Source: Hymenolepis diminuta
Lineage: Eukaryota; Platyhelminthes; Cestoda; Cyclophyllidea; Hymenolepididae
Reading direction: 5' to 3'
Assembly: GCA_900708905.1 (NCBI GenBank)
Contig: CAADRB010000063.1
Span: forward strand, 626,211-690,210
DNA length: 64,000 nucleotides
Position numbers and translations under genes: made by a program. Shown here one piece after another: positions 38,181 through 50,599 of the stretch; the first letter of the stretch is position 1; each line of letters starts with the position of its first letter. The notes under the pieces were generated by a model. The model saw only the letters and a list, made by a program, of their open reading frames with translations, was not told the DNA's origin and made no database searches.

Positions 38181-39089
38181 AATTTAATTCTATATTATAT
38201 ATTCATATATTAATCCATGACAAAAGTTTTAAAAGACCTATTTTTTATCATAGAAAATAACTGAAATACATAAGATTAGAGTTAATAAGGGATGAGATTC
38301 TGATCGCTTAATACTTATTTTACAGCAAGTTCACTGTTTTACACTCCAAAATTCAAATTTCGTAACTCGTATCCCTGGGTTACTGAGTACATTGCAAAGG
38401 TCGAGAAAGTAGATTAACACAGCCTACATTACTTTAACATATTCTTATATTCGTACAGCCATAAGCAAATGAGACTAACTAAGACATTTAAACATGACAG
38501 AATTTACTCAAAGTGAACTACAATTTTAATCCTTTCCTTCTGATTAATCAAATGGATATTATGCCAATCAATATTTTGTGCTTTATCATAATGAGATACC
38601 AGTATTCTGGATCCTAAATTAATTTTGATTGTTTGTATCTTTTAGAACAGTCATTATACTTCTACACTAAAAGGTGAATTAATCTAACTTCAGCATCAAT
38701 ATTGTCTACTAATAGTTCCGCATTCTTAATCTCTGCAATCATTTTTTTCCACCGACTTTTATGATCAGTTAAGGCATACAACATGCGAAATTTTGCTCAA
38801 ATAGCGGTACAGCTGGAAGCTGTTTTATTACTATCATTAAAACGATTCTGAGAATCTTGTTAGATTGTGATTCCTGATTGGAAAAAAAAATCCCATTTAA
38901 TAATTCCCATGAACTAAATTTTAATATCCTCTCCATCCATTAATTTGATTAGTATAATGTATGCTAGGTTTACAAATATGTGGATGATCATATCGTAAGC
39001 CATTGCAATTCTTATGAGTTCGTTTCATTAAAGATATGGTCCATAGAGAGGATGTGTAGCTTTCAATAAACTATTTACTGAGGAGATGA

Positions 39090-39290
39090 GAAATTTAAAT
39101 TCTAAAAGTGTGATCTAAAACCAGGGATTTCTACATAACCTGAACTAATGCATGTGCCATTTATTTTAATGACTCATAGTTTGGGATATTTGATAGCGTT
39201 CTGTTTATTAAGAGCTTCGCTCTACAGACATTTGAGTGATACCTGAACTAAATGTCGGTTTTCAAGAATGGAAATTTTGATTCGTTCGTT
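39090..39290 (+). repeat. Dispersed repeat, pair with 37900-38180 (copy 2)
   Basis: Direct-orientation relative of 37900-38180. Its end overlaps the ATG of an 82-codon ORF (39268-39516), which is therefore doubtful as a gene. Confidence 0.45.
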
Positions 39291-40113
39291 TTACGTATTG
39301 GAGACTCCATGCAAAAATCCAGAAGACCCCAGAGAGAGCACGTCTGGTCTAGTTCACATGGTTTTATATATTGTCACTTATTACACATATTTGAGTAAAG
39401 GAGAGGTCAGTCATACTCAAATAGGATTTGGCATGTGGTCCGACAATGAGAGTCCGGATACCACTGCTTGTATTTCTCTATTCCCAAATTTCACAAATCC
39501 GTTCATATTTATCTAATATAAGAAGAATGAGTACACCTGAAATTGATCTGTTTAAATGAATAGATGGTGGCACCACTCCCACACTTAGAGTCGCAGGTCA
39601 CAGCAATAATGGCAACAGTTAGTGAGGCAGTAGTCGGTTGTCATGTATTTTAAGCCAGAGGTCACGAGATTTATGTTCAACGGCCCACTCCTAGCGATTA
39701 TAGAATGCGAGCTTCTCTTAAAAGTTGCTCCAGGGTACCTTCCCTCTGCTCAAGTTAAGTGTTGTGAAAGCTTAATGTAGTTGACATAGAAAGTAATAGC
39801 TAATAATTAATAAATTACTTTTATTAATTAATATTTCAAAAACATAAATCTACTGGTTTTCATCAAGATCCTCGGGTTTCAGATCGTCAATCAACTCTCT
39901 AGGTTTTCATTTTTATTCTCTTTATTTAATTGCTGCCGGTACCCTAATTTCTTTGCATACGATTCATATAAATCCCAAGCATGAAAAGCCCTTAATCATC
40001 TGCCTGATTAATCATAAAATTTGACATGATAAATCTTATATTCAAAAAATACATATTAAGGATATGCAGTAGTATCACTTTCATATTTACATATTTTCCT
40101 TTTCTATTTGCAG

Positions 40114-41792
40114 CAAACGTTGGTGATAAAGTAAAGGGGTTTTTCACATCTCTGGGTAGGAGGAAATCATCAGCTTCTGAACAACCACAGACATCGTCGG
40201 AAGCAGCTATGCTACACGCTGCAGCCGAAAAAGAGCCCATCGTTACCACGGTGGAGACTGCACCGAAGACCGAAATCACGGATGTTGCACCAGAGGAAAC
40301 TCCGTCAGTAACCGTTCTCTCTTCAGACTCCTTCCGAGCTGACGATATTCTTCGATCGAAACTTTCCACTGAAGAGAGTTCCACTCTACCAGCACTTCTG
40401 CAGTCTTTACCATCCAAACTACCGCCTGAAAAGGAAACTCCTACTACATTGAAGCCTTCTAATCTTCCGCAAATTCTTCCTCCTGCTTTCTCACCCGTTG
40501 TCTCCCTGAAGCATATCACTCCTTTTGAACATGCTGAAAAGCCGATGTTTCGTGCTAGACAGTTGTCTGCCCCTCCGCCACGAGTAGAGTCCAAAAATCG
40601 AAGTTCTCCTTCACTTGCTTCTCAGAATACCCCCCCTGAACGTCTGAAGAAACAAGAAGAAAAAAAGAATTCAAATTCGATGTCCCAAAGCTACTATCCT
40701 CATTCAAATTACATCTGGGATAGTTGGGAGCGACCACAATTCCATAGAGTCCCCGGATGTCTTCCTTCTTCTGATGGTGTTTTATTGGAAAATCGTGGAA
40801 TGAATGGTTATCCGTCATCGAAAAATGGAAATATGGAACAACCACAACCCCCACCTACTCTCTACTATGATTCCTATACTGGCCGGTATATACCTGGACC
40901 GGATTATCGAACGTTCGGAAGGTATGCAACCACTGGAAATCGTCGTCATAGATCCAGGAGACATAATCAGAGTCATCGATCGGTTGGAAGATACTCCACT
41001 TATGATCATACGCGATCGGCTTCACTTATATCAAGTCGCACTCCTGAACCGCCATACCCTGTAATGGATCAGGGATATCGAGGCGATGTACAATTGCAAC
41101 AACCAGCTATCTACCCTCATGTCATCCAGGTACGACCTCCAATCATGCCCATTTCGCCAAGAGTTCAACAGACCTATCAGCCGATAGAGGAAGGCATACA
41201 TCATACATTTAATGATAAGAAACGCTTTGTTTCCAGTGGAACAGATGACAGCCCTATGCAGGTCGTTGAAACTATTGGAGGAACACCGAGACGTCCTAAT
41301 AACATTCATTCTGTCAACGTAGCACCGGTTAATACTGCGTATATGGAAACTATACCCCCAGTTTTCATCCCTCAAACAGTGGTTTACCGGCATATTGCTC
41401 AACCACCTCAACCTCCTGCTCCTGTTAAACTAGGTCAAGAAGAGCAGCCGATCCGATACACCAGTGATGTTGTGAGATCGATCAATCGTCAGGCATTCAA
41501 AATTGGTCAGAAAGGTGTCGGAGAGGGGGGGCTGTCTCCAAGAGGCCATTATCTGGAAGTAATCAGTAACGGAGCCCCCAAGTCATCTATGAGGGAGAGA
41601 ACGGAATATCCTGGTGGACGTCTGAATGGTGGAGGTGAAAGGAAGCTTTCAGTGAAGGATTTAGTGAAGAAGTTTTCGAGCCAATCTGATGATGACGTCT
41701 TTGTCAGAAATTCGAGGAATGATTTTAATAATAAAGAGGAATCTAGAAATGGAAATTATGTAGAAGATGGGGTGTACCACTTCCGTCGTTGA
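40114..41792 (+). CDS. Large 3'-terminal exon of a disordered protein
   Basis: An acceptor with a pyrimidine tract (TTTTCTATTTGCAG|CA) at 40113 opens a frame of about 559 codons to TGA. The sequence upstream in the same frame is hydrophobic and intron-like, so I place the exon start here (phase 1). Upstream coding exons are missing. The product is almost entirely low-order: Pro, Ser, Gln and Arg-rich, with a basic site (GRRKSSAS) near its start, a Pro/Glu/Thr-rich stretch, a Tyr-rich Arg/His cluster (40,860-41,010), PPQPPAP repeats, and a helical patch KLSVKDLVKKFSSQSDDD near the C-terminus. It ends in VYHFRR. These features suit a cytoskeletal or signalling adaptor with phosphosites and SH3-type ligands, but no family is recognised. 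A real protein-coding exon is nearly certain from its length. Confidence 0.88.
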
Positions 41793-42463
41793 AACTGATG
41801 CTGTTCTTTGATTTCTCTGGAATCTGATGTAGCAGTCTTGACTTTGACTTGTATTTTTGAATCCCCTCCATTCTGAGTATATATGCACTACTTTGCACTG
41901 TATCCTTGATCTGATAAACATTTTTGCGATTCTCTATCTTATGTATGTGATAGTTTCAATGAATTTCGAAGATGTAACAGACTTTTGCGTTATCATTAAG
42001 TAAAGTGGAAATTGGTTTATCAGTCACTTATGATCTAAGTCTAGATTTGTAATATTATCCTTTATGATACTGCAAATTTTGTGAATCGGCACTTAGATCT
42101 AAATGATAAAGTAATGAACCTTCACTTGACTTTGTCTGAAAATGACCTTGAAAATGCAATTAATATACAGGAACATTAATTTTCATAATTCTTTGCATTA
42201 TTGATCTTTTACGCACAAAGGGGATTTGAGTGATAACCCCGACTGATGCAAATCGTTTTTTTACAATTATATCAAGTGGATTTTAAGGGTTGTTGCTAAA
42301 TGATCCCGCGTGCTTTATGATTGTGGATACTTTGAAATTTTGCTGGCCAAGTTATTTTAAATTAAATAGATGCATTAAAATATTTAAGTAGTATGTTAGT
42401 ACTAGAATAACTTTTGCACTCAAAGGCGCGTTACCCGTTTTAAATTTTAGTTTCTCACATCAG

Positions 42464-42469
42464 AATAAA
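42464..42469 (+). terminator. Candidate polyadenylation signal for the 40.1-41.8 kb gene
   Basis: AATAAA about 670 bases after the stop codon; a second AATAAA lies at 42667-42672. Either would give a 3' UTR of ordinary animal length. Confidence 0.35.
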
Positions 42470-42679
42470 GGTTCAAATTTTAACCATATATTCCTGCTTT
42501 ATCATGGCAACTAATACTGACATTCCAGACTTCTTAAACTCTGCTAACCTCTTAACCTACAGTTCTTTTCTGTCTGCATCATATATTAAAATCCAGTTAC
42601 CATTTCAATTTTGGAGAAACATTGTGTATTTCCTGTGTCATAATCTCCATGTTTAATACCTGATGAAATAAAAGCGTTC

Positions 42680-45600
42680 TAAGAACTAATTATCGAAAGA
42701 AGGGGTTTGGTGTGATCCGATCTAAGGGGAAAAATTAACGCAGATTTTACACGTTGGCAGGATCCTCTAGTGTGAATCTGACTCTACAATTTCATCCTAT
42801 TAAAATAGGCCACATTTCCTCTATCAGGAAAAAGAAAGCACACTAAATTGTGGTCCTTTCAAGTCTTAACAAATTTTAATGTAACAAGATGGGAAAAAAC
42901 AGTGACAGCTACTGGACACTTTTATTTGGAAGGAAGAGAGAAAATTTTCTATCAGTCGCCTAACTAGTAAGTAAAAGTGTGCCTTGGAAGAAGAGAATAG
43001 AGCTTAAAAATACGAAGGCAAATGATAGACGCATACTGATAATCCGGTTTGGAAAAAAGGAAATAGGATGTCGACAAAACAAAGTGAAGCTTGTTATTCG
43101 GTATGCATGAGACTGGAGAAAAGCGATAAGAGAAAAAAGCTTATCGGTAGAGGGGCAATGTTTATGTGGGTTGTGTCCCTGCCGGTCTCTTATCCTAAAA
43201 ACGTACCTATAAGGTTAGACATTGCATTCTATTCAAAAACACAGCTCCCAAACTCCACTTCACATTAACTTCAATTCTCATTCTGTTTATTTACTTGACA
43301 CAATTCGACCTCATTTTCATCCTGCTAGATTGTGAAAATTGTGACTTAACTAAATTCCATTTCTCGCCTATGAATGTCTAAACCACAAGTCTCCTCTTCA
43401 GAAATCATATTCTCATATACGTATTTGACAGGTTTTAAAATATAACTCTGAAATCTGGTAATTATGCTATCTACTCCACTCCTATATTTCACTATTCTTG
43501 TTGAGTTTCTGATTTACAAAAGATCCGAAATACTATATAAGTATTGTAATAAAGTGTGCCCCGTTAGATTAAGATTCTCCGAAAGTTCAAGTCTTTATTT
43601 GTCCATAATTTTACTTATCACTGAATAAGCTTTCGAAAACTTCTAAATGACATAGCAATAGTACAATTACCATATATTGAGCGCATGTTAACATCATTTT
43701 AATTTTTAAAAAGCGAGAAGGCATGATAATGATTGAGGATTACTTATCGATTTGCGAAAATGAAGACAGAGACTCTTATTAAGCAATTCTTCTAAAGTTG
43801 CCGCTTAATTATATCGATTTTTGTTTATCACAATCCAGATTTATGACGTAAAATCGCAGGTGTGCGATTACTGGTCCCCTAAGTACGATTCAGTATTGAA
43901 TTTATGGCCTACCAGGACGTAAACAGGTGTTATCTTGTCAGGCACAAATAAATCCATACTTTATCATAAACTCTAAATACATATTTTCTGAGACACAACG
44001 AGTAGAGTGTTTCCACAGTATTAAATTTCTAGCCGAAAACTCAACCGTTTAACCGCCAATCCCAATGCATGTAAATGAGATGCCTGTAGAGACTGAATAT
44101 CTGTGCGCGCAAAAGTGGGTTTGTGTATTAACAGAAGGGTTTTACGTTCGAAAAACAGAATCAAAGGCTTTAATGAGAAGTTATTTATCAAATCGAGAGT
44201 CCAATGTGAACGTAAATAAAGACACTTCATTTTAATCATTTATTTAATGGAGATCCAACTTTTCAACCTTATTTTTAATTTATTAAAATTACTGTAGTTT
44301 TATGGTGAGCACCAAATAAAAGCCTGCTTTTAACTCGGACGCAATTGGAATGGACTGATTAAGCTCTTATCTCAGTTCTAAATCGATAAACATTGAACAA
44401 ACGCATGAAAATTGATGAAATAAAAAATGTTTGTTTATAAGCATGGATTTATGCCTTCAAAAGTGCATCAAAGAATTTGTTTATATTAACCTTAAAGTGT
44501 AATAAGGAACAGAAATCTTAAATAGTAGCCGTTATTTTTATTATAGGCGGAGAATAAGCAAACGAATTTACTTATTTATCAAATAATAGGTCAAATTCAG
44601 TGAAATTGAAAAGTAATCCAGTTGTTTAAATACTCATGAATTACAAGTATACTGTGAAGTTGTTCAATTGCAAAAATACAAATGATCTTTGAAAAATTAA
44701 CGATACATATCCTTCCCAGGAGAAAAAGTGAAAATCTCCAAAATCTTGTAGCAAATTTCCTAAATTGTATGTATTTATGTATATACAAAAGTATTTCAAT
44801 TTTCTTTTTTGGGAAGCAACTGAATTTGATTAACAGAAGGTCTAGTAAATGATAAAGGAAAGGGAGTTATAAAGATTTTGGAAGCCATGTCAAGGCATCG
44901 GGGGGACTTAGTGAAATTTTAAACAAACTATATATATATATCTAGTTGTCTAACCTTACATAATGGACATATAATAAGATAATAATATGAATAAATGTTT
45001 AAGAAACTACATCTGAATGCTTCTGTAAATTTGAATTTCAAAATCGAATTTCAACGTCATGTAAGGTACATCATTTTAAGGCATTGCCTAAAATGCGGTT
45101 GATATGTTGCCAACAGACAAAGCTAAGTGCCACAGAACTTTCGTTTTTCTTATCGGGATGAATAATTCCCACATATGTTCTCTAAGTCGTTCCTTATCAC
45201 TGTGACAACGCAAGCCACTCCTGACAGCTTGATGGTTGATCTGAACAAAAAGCGTCATCGTCCCAGTGGTATTTTAATTTTCTTCATCAATAATGTGAAG
45301 ACAATCTGTGCTCATACATATAGGCTCTGCAGAATTAATAAAGTGCGTTGGAATAAATTCTCTGATTTGAGTCAATTGCAGCCTAGCGATATCTAATAGG
45401 CACAAAGATCACAGTGACAGAATCTAAACTTACTAGTAATACAACAATACAGAAGAGTCTTACTTTGCAAAACTGATAAATAATAATTCTTTCAAATATT
45501 TTATTTTATAACTATTTTATTACTAAAAATCCAGTACACTGAATCAAATTATCCATTGGATTGATCGGGTGTGATCCCAAAATTCTTTACCTTCATTTTT

Positions 45601-47145
45601 GAATGAAGTGAAGGCCTTTGAGCAAACCTAATATTAGAATTGTAGCATTCATAACCTGCCTTGTTATCTAGTTTTAATGAGATAACGGCGTGTTAGTAAT
45701 TCAAGAAGCCTAATTGCATTAGAAATTTTCCCGTTGAGGCGAGTACCTTATCTTAGAATCATGATAATCTAAGAAGTACCATTTAAGTACCATTCCTGAG
45801 TCCAAAATGGAAGGCCTCGTAAAATCACAATAACCAACAACTTTTTTTATTCAATTTTGAATTCAATAACAACGTATTAGTCATTCGAGAAAACTAAGTA
45901 AATTTTATACGCTTACGCTAATATGGGGGTCTTTTTTAGTCAGAATGCAATCAAAACACTTAAAAAGTACTTTGAGGGTATTTGAGCACATGAAATATGA
46001 CTAAACACTCGCTTATTTTCCATTTTTGTTAAAGTAAGTGCCAAAAATGTGAGAGGGGGGAATTTCTGACAAAAATTGTGATTCTCGTTATCTTTTTTTA
46101 TGTCAAAATTAATTAAATAGTTACGTGAATTTTGAGTTAATCAATTGCCCATTTTGCATTTAATTCCTAAAAAACGCCGAGGTATATTCTAGTGTTCCAA
46201 ATTTTAATATTCAAGATATGTCCCCTATGCATCGAAATGAGTTTATATTCGCGAAGTTTTGAAAAATTCGCTTCTCCTTGCAGGTTAGATAAACTAGCTG
46301 AAAACAGCTAATACTACTTCGATTTAAAATTTATTAGAGAAGAGGCGAGGAAAAATATGCAGATCTCGAGGGATTTTCAAACAGTTAAGTTTATTTTGGA
46401 AGAATAATAGGCAGAAGATTGAAGTTAGCTCATATTATTCTAAAATGAACGCCTACTCTTCACATAGTTCTAAGTAGCTGATATTAAATAATAAAATAAT
46501 TATATATTTTGCAGCTTTCTGTGATGACTACTAACCGAATTATGTCCACGTTAGATGATATTTACAGATATTGGCAAATTACACACTCTCAGCTTTAAAA
46601 ACTGGTATTTAACCAGGGTGTATTAAAGTATATCACCGCGTGCACATCATTGTGCGTCATCGAAGAAGTCAAACATAACGGATGAGCATGAAAGCTGTCT
46701 GGTCTCCTAACCTCTCCCCCATCCCCCCTTGAATTTTCGCAAAGTATGTCTGGATTATTGATGAGATGTTGTGTTCGTGTATAGACATGTTTCTTCGGAC
46801 ACTGTTTTGGTAGAACAAATCAACCGTCACAATTTAATTAGTGAAAGTCGTCATATTAGATGCGGGGATGGGGAAAAGTCCCGAAAATAACTAAGACATT
46901 AGGCCGTCTTGATTCTCTCACATATTAAATCATTGCAAAGGTCACCTAAATGGATAATAAGCATAACAGATTCATGAGAATTATATTATCCTATTTTTAA
47001 AAGAAAAAAATTTTATTTGATAGTATTTTACTAAATTTAAACTGTAACCTCAAACTTGGCTCCCTGATATTGACGTCTTGATGTAATGTCTTATAATCAT
47101 TAAGATACATCATTTTGTCCGTCGTGTTTTTGTATTAATTAGCCA
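42680..47145. other. Non-coding stretch, no gene seen
   Basis: AT-rich sequence with a (TA) run at 44929-44941 and scattered frames of 60-75 codons that I cannot support as genes. Confidence 0.45.
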
Positions 47146-47149
47146 TTAA

Positions 47150-47590
47150 GGCAGAACAGTTAAGACGACCAAGTCTTTGGTTTGACCGGCCATGGTTCAA
47201 ACGACCAGCAATTGCTATTCTGTTCTCAATTCGAGCCCAAACAATGATGTGTGATGCTGCTAACTTCATGTGAAGTTATAATTGTGCACTATCGACGAAA
47301 TCACGCATGCGTAATGATCGACAAAGCCTTCAAAAATCAATTTCCGGATGTTTTAATTTGTGGTTAAAATGCCACACGTAAGAATAATATCGTAATATTG
47401 ACAGTAAATTAGGTGTGCCTCCTCAAAGGGCCACTTGAGAAATCGGCAAAAAACTAGACCTTATATTCTTCTGAGCAGAGCGGTACCGAAGCGGAAAAAA
47501 TCCCGAATTCTAAGTATCGAATCTCCCACCCTTCCTCAAATTTATTATCCAAAGCCATTAATCCACTTGTCAGAATAGTATAATGTATAC
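47150..47590 (+). repeat. Dispersed repeat family III, long copy
   Basis: Collinear with 2080-2575, including ATCCCGAATTC near 47500 and the end near AGTATAATGTATAC. Diverged. The minus-strand ORF at 47454-47672 is a by-product of the repeat and the adjacent microsatellite. Confidence 0.5.
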
Positions 47591-47618
47591 TAGTTTTATA
47601 AAAAAACGTACATTTCGT

Positions 47619-47640
47619 TAATAATAATAATAATAATAAT
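47619..47640. repeat. (TAA)n microsatellite
   Basis: About seven trinucleotide units directly after repeat family III. A similar (AAT) run lies at 53278-53296. Confidence 0.85.
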
Positions 47641-48227
47641 TCAACAGCTATATTAGGGTTTAGTGATGACAATCTTAAAAGAAATATGGTATCTCTAATG
47701 ATTACTGATAGTAAAGGTTGATTTAACTGAAAACTTCTAGCCTACAAATGATTGATTATACTAGGAGTTTCCTTTGCATTATAATTTCCATAGTTTAGTG
47801 GAAAACAACTTTATTTTGGCTGTTTTAGATTAAGCTCAGACTGTATCTTAAAATTAGACTCATTTGACCCTGTATAGTCTAGACTTACTACTTATTCCGT
47901 CCTTCATATTCATTTAAGTCCACCATTTTATGCCGCATTCCAAATTCCTATTTTTAGTCAGTTGTATTGTCATGGTCCTCAATGTAGTAGTATTTGTGGC
48001 TATGTGACTGACCTGACATTTTGTCCTTAAAGACTTTCATATCTCAGATACGGAAATATATTCATGCTCACCTATAAAATCGATAGGAATGGGCTAACTG
48101 GAACTCCGTCACTGTAGAAATTTGTTTAAATTTAAATCTTCCCCAGAGGTTAAAAGAGAGAGACAGAACTAAAACTATTATGTACAAATATATTGAACTA
48201 AACATCTGAAATAGGAAAACCCAACTT

Positions 48228-48629
48228 ATGACGGTTAATCGGCATCTGTTAACAGATAACCCAATGGGGTCAGATCAAGGGCACGAGGAGATTGAGGACA
48301 TGGGACCTTGCAAGAGGAGGGCGAGCATCTTGAATTAATTAGCCATTCGCATTAGAGACAAACAAACTAATGAAAAGAAAGCTGGTTCGACTACTACAAC
48401 TTTCCACGTTCTTAAGCTAGTAACTGTTGATGATGACTGTAATAACGGGCAAATAGTGGGTCCTTCTGAACACCCGATAAGTAAATCGGTCCGATTTAAT
48501 TGGAGGATTGCGTTTAATTACTTGCATAGATGCACCAGTTAACAACACAACAAGACCTGTGGAGGAAGGATATTAGTGGATGGTGATGTACTGGGAAACG
48601 TCAGGGGCGTGCATTGAAAACCAGGATAG
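48228..48629 (+). pseudogene. Decayed coding-like block with in-frame stops
   Basis: An ATG at 48228 opens a frame that, but for TAA codons near 48336 and 48540 and a final TGA near 48621, stays open for about 130 codons. The composition is unlike the surrounding DNA: higher GC, and balanced, charged residues (for example GHEEIEDMGPCKRRA and TFHVLKLVTVDDDCNNGQIV). The coding-like composition continues in other frames to about 48990, suggesting frameshifts. It could be a dead gene or the remains of a mobile element. No family is recognised. It could also be chance. Confidence 0.3.
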
Positions 48630-49129
48630 ATGCGATGGATGTCTCTTAAACATATTTAACAAGCTGATTCATTTGATAAAACTTTAGTTCAAACAGTGAT
48701 GAACGTCAGGATGCGGATGTGGGACACGTTCTAATTCAGGTCACTTTCATTTACGATAATTGGAGTCGGGTGTACGGAATTTGACATAGAGGATGGCACA
48801 TATCCTCCGATCCACGTGTGAAAGAATGGATGAATGGTAGGAATTCTTCAAAAGACTGCTTTAATGGAATGCTGGCAGAGGAAAATTCATAAAATGCCAG
48901 CAAAAATTAGGAAAACTCAAGATGAAAAGGGTGGAGCTTGAGGCAATGAAGATGTACAGAATGACTAAGAAGTATCCTCCCCCTTATACTTTTAATTTTC
49001 CTAAGAGATGCAAAAGTATATTCCTTTTCTATTATATGATAATTATTATTTAAGCATAATAATGATAATAATTATTAGTCACAGTAATATCAAAAATACA
49101 TTTTTTTATTTGTGGGAGGCAGCAGGAAG

Positions 49130-49410
49130 GGATCAAAAAGATACAGAAAGCAACATCAAGGTATCAAAGAGTCTTAATTTGACTTTTGGGTTCGAACTGT
49201 ACAGTAATTATTGTTTCATACACTATTGGACTTTTAAGATTCAAATTTCACGATTCGTACCCGGGATTGCGGCGAATGCTCGTCTACAATGTCCAGATCT
49301 TATTTACCGGTATCATTTAATAAAGAAGGGTCATTCTTGCTTCATCACTGCTTTTTTCTTCTAATGGTTGTGAAGACAAAATTTTCTTACATGCTTTCAG
49401 TTTTAACATA
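49130..49410 (-). repeat. Dispersed repeat family I, diverged inverted copy
   Basis: In the same orientation as copy B: an AATTTCACGATTCGTA segment, CCGGTATCATTTAATAAAGAAGG, a CTTCTAATGGTTGTGAAGACA segment and CTTACATGCTTTCAG match the B core with many substitutions. The 118-codon plus-strand ORF at 49008-49364 overlaps it and is rejected as a gene. Confidence 0.45.
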
Positions 49411-49839
49411 GCAAAGGCGAGATACCAAAAATTTTAAGTTAGCAGAGCTCCGTAAGCTCTGTGAATAAAATTTTTCTCAATTCAACTATAATTATAAATT
49501 ATATGACAGTTAAAAAATGGAATTCCCACTAAGATTGCCAATTAGTAGTTTTCGTTTAGTATGCATCATTGTATTTGGACAAGCCGGTGCCGAGTTTGTG
49601 GGAAAAGGGTAGACAATTTAGTCCATAGTGCACAGGATTTTCCCTCACTCACTAATTAGCTCGGAAGAATACGTGCTACCAGTTTTCGCTGCTTCTGTTA
49701 ATTTGGTGAGTGTACTAAATAGGCAATTGTGACTCCATTGTTCATCTAATCTCAACATTGGGGATTGTATTATGATACGTAGATTTTGTAAAACTTAAAG
49801 AATTCAGGAATCAGACACTTGTTGTCATTACAAATTGTT

Positions 49840-50010
49840 ATATTTTTGCAACAGTGATCTTGTTGATAGTACTTTCATTTCTGCGAACAAATGGCAACAT
49901 CGCATTTCGTACTAATTCCCTTGAAGTAGGGTTTCACAGTTTGAGAGATGGCGAAAAAATTTCCAGCCATGATACTTCTTTGGCGTTCTAAGTGCGGTTT
50001 TTTTTGAGGA
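49840..50010 (-). repeat. Dispersed repeat family III, partial copy
   Basis: Segments GTGATCTTGTTGATAGT, TTCTGCGAACAAATG and ACTAATTCCCTTGAAG match the copy at 40-190. Confidence 0.35.
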
Positions 50011-50226
50011 ATTTCCACGAGGAATCCCCTAAACAAGTTTTACTTTTTTAAAAGAGACTTAAGTCTGCTATTGTCATACATCCTTAATTCAACTGTGAAA
50101 AGACCGTAATGACGGATTAGCTCTACGAAAATCTCAATAAGCTTTGATTATAATTTTTGAATTATAAATATTTTAACCTCAATAAGAGCTAATATGCCAT
50201 AATAATAAAGTCATATTACCAGAGAA

Positions 50227-50544
50227 TTAATGCTTTTGCCACTGGTGACTCGAAAAGAGTAAAATCAGGAAGGGAAAATGTAAGTGCCGTACATCATAAG
50301 GCAGTTTAATAACTATACCATTACTATCTATTGGACTGAAAGTCTTCAAATGTTTGACTTTGGAAGGTTGATCCACTATCAGGTAGGTTGGAAGGGGGGT
50401 TGTCCACTTGTCTAGATAAGTTGTCAAGATATCTTGAGCAGAATTCACGGCATACCACATGGGTGTAAATAGCCCATCTCGTGATAAAGCATGCAAGTTT
50501 CGACCTTGAGTCATGTTTGTCGGTGTCATGGCAAGCCTTCTCAT
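50227..50544 (-). CDS. Possible small ORF or exon, unknown protein
   Basis: From the ATG at 50544 a frame of 105 residues runs to TAA at 50227; the frame is open a further 14 codons upstream, to an acceptor-like AAACAG near 50587. The residues are well mixed (for example ALSRDGLFTPMWYAVNSAQD), without low complexity, and a donor-like GAT|GTACGG near the end could shorten it. No family is recognised. A chance ORF of this length is possible. Confidence 0.3.
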   Translation of the reverse strand: MRRLAMTPTNMTQGRNLHALSRDGLFTPMWYAVNSAQDILTTYLDKWTTPLPTYLIVDQPSKVKHLKTFSPIDSNGIVIKLPYDVRHLHFPFLILLFSSHQWQKH

Positions 50545-50599
50545 TTTTGTAACACGCCGAAGTATGGAAATTGTAGAGGTTTTCACTGTTTAACTTTTG

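Noticed and set aside
39268..39516. 82-codon plus-strand ORF
   Set aside because: Begins inside a repeat copy, has no splice context, and is within chance expectation.
39992..40594. 200-codon minus-strand ORF
   Set aside because: Antisense shadow of the plus-strand exon at 40114-41792, which has a proper acceptor and a far longer frame.
47454..47672. 72-codon minus-strand ORF with a leucine run
   Set aside because: The leucine run comes from the (TAA) microsatellite read in antisense.
49008..49364. 118-codon plus-strand ORF
   Set aside because: Overlaps a diverged copy of repeat family I, and the frame is not shared by the other copies.
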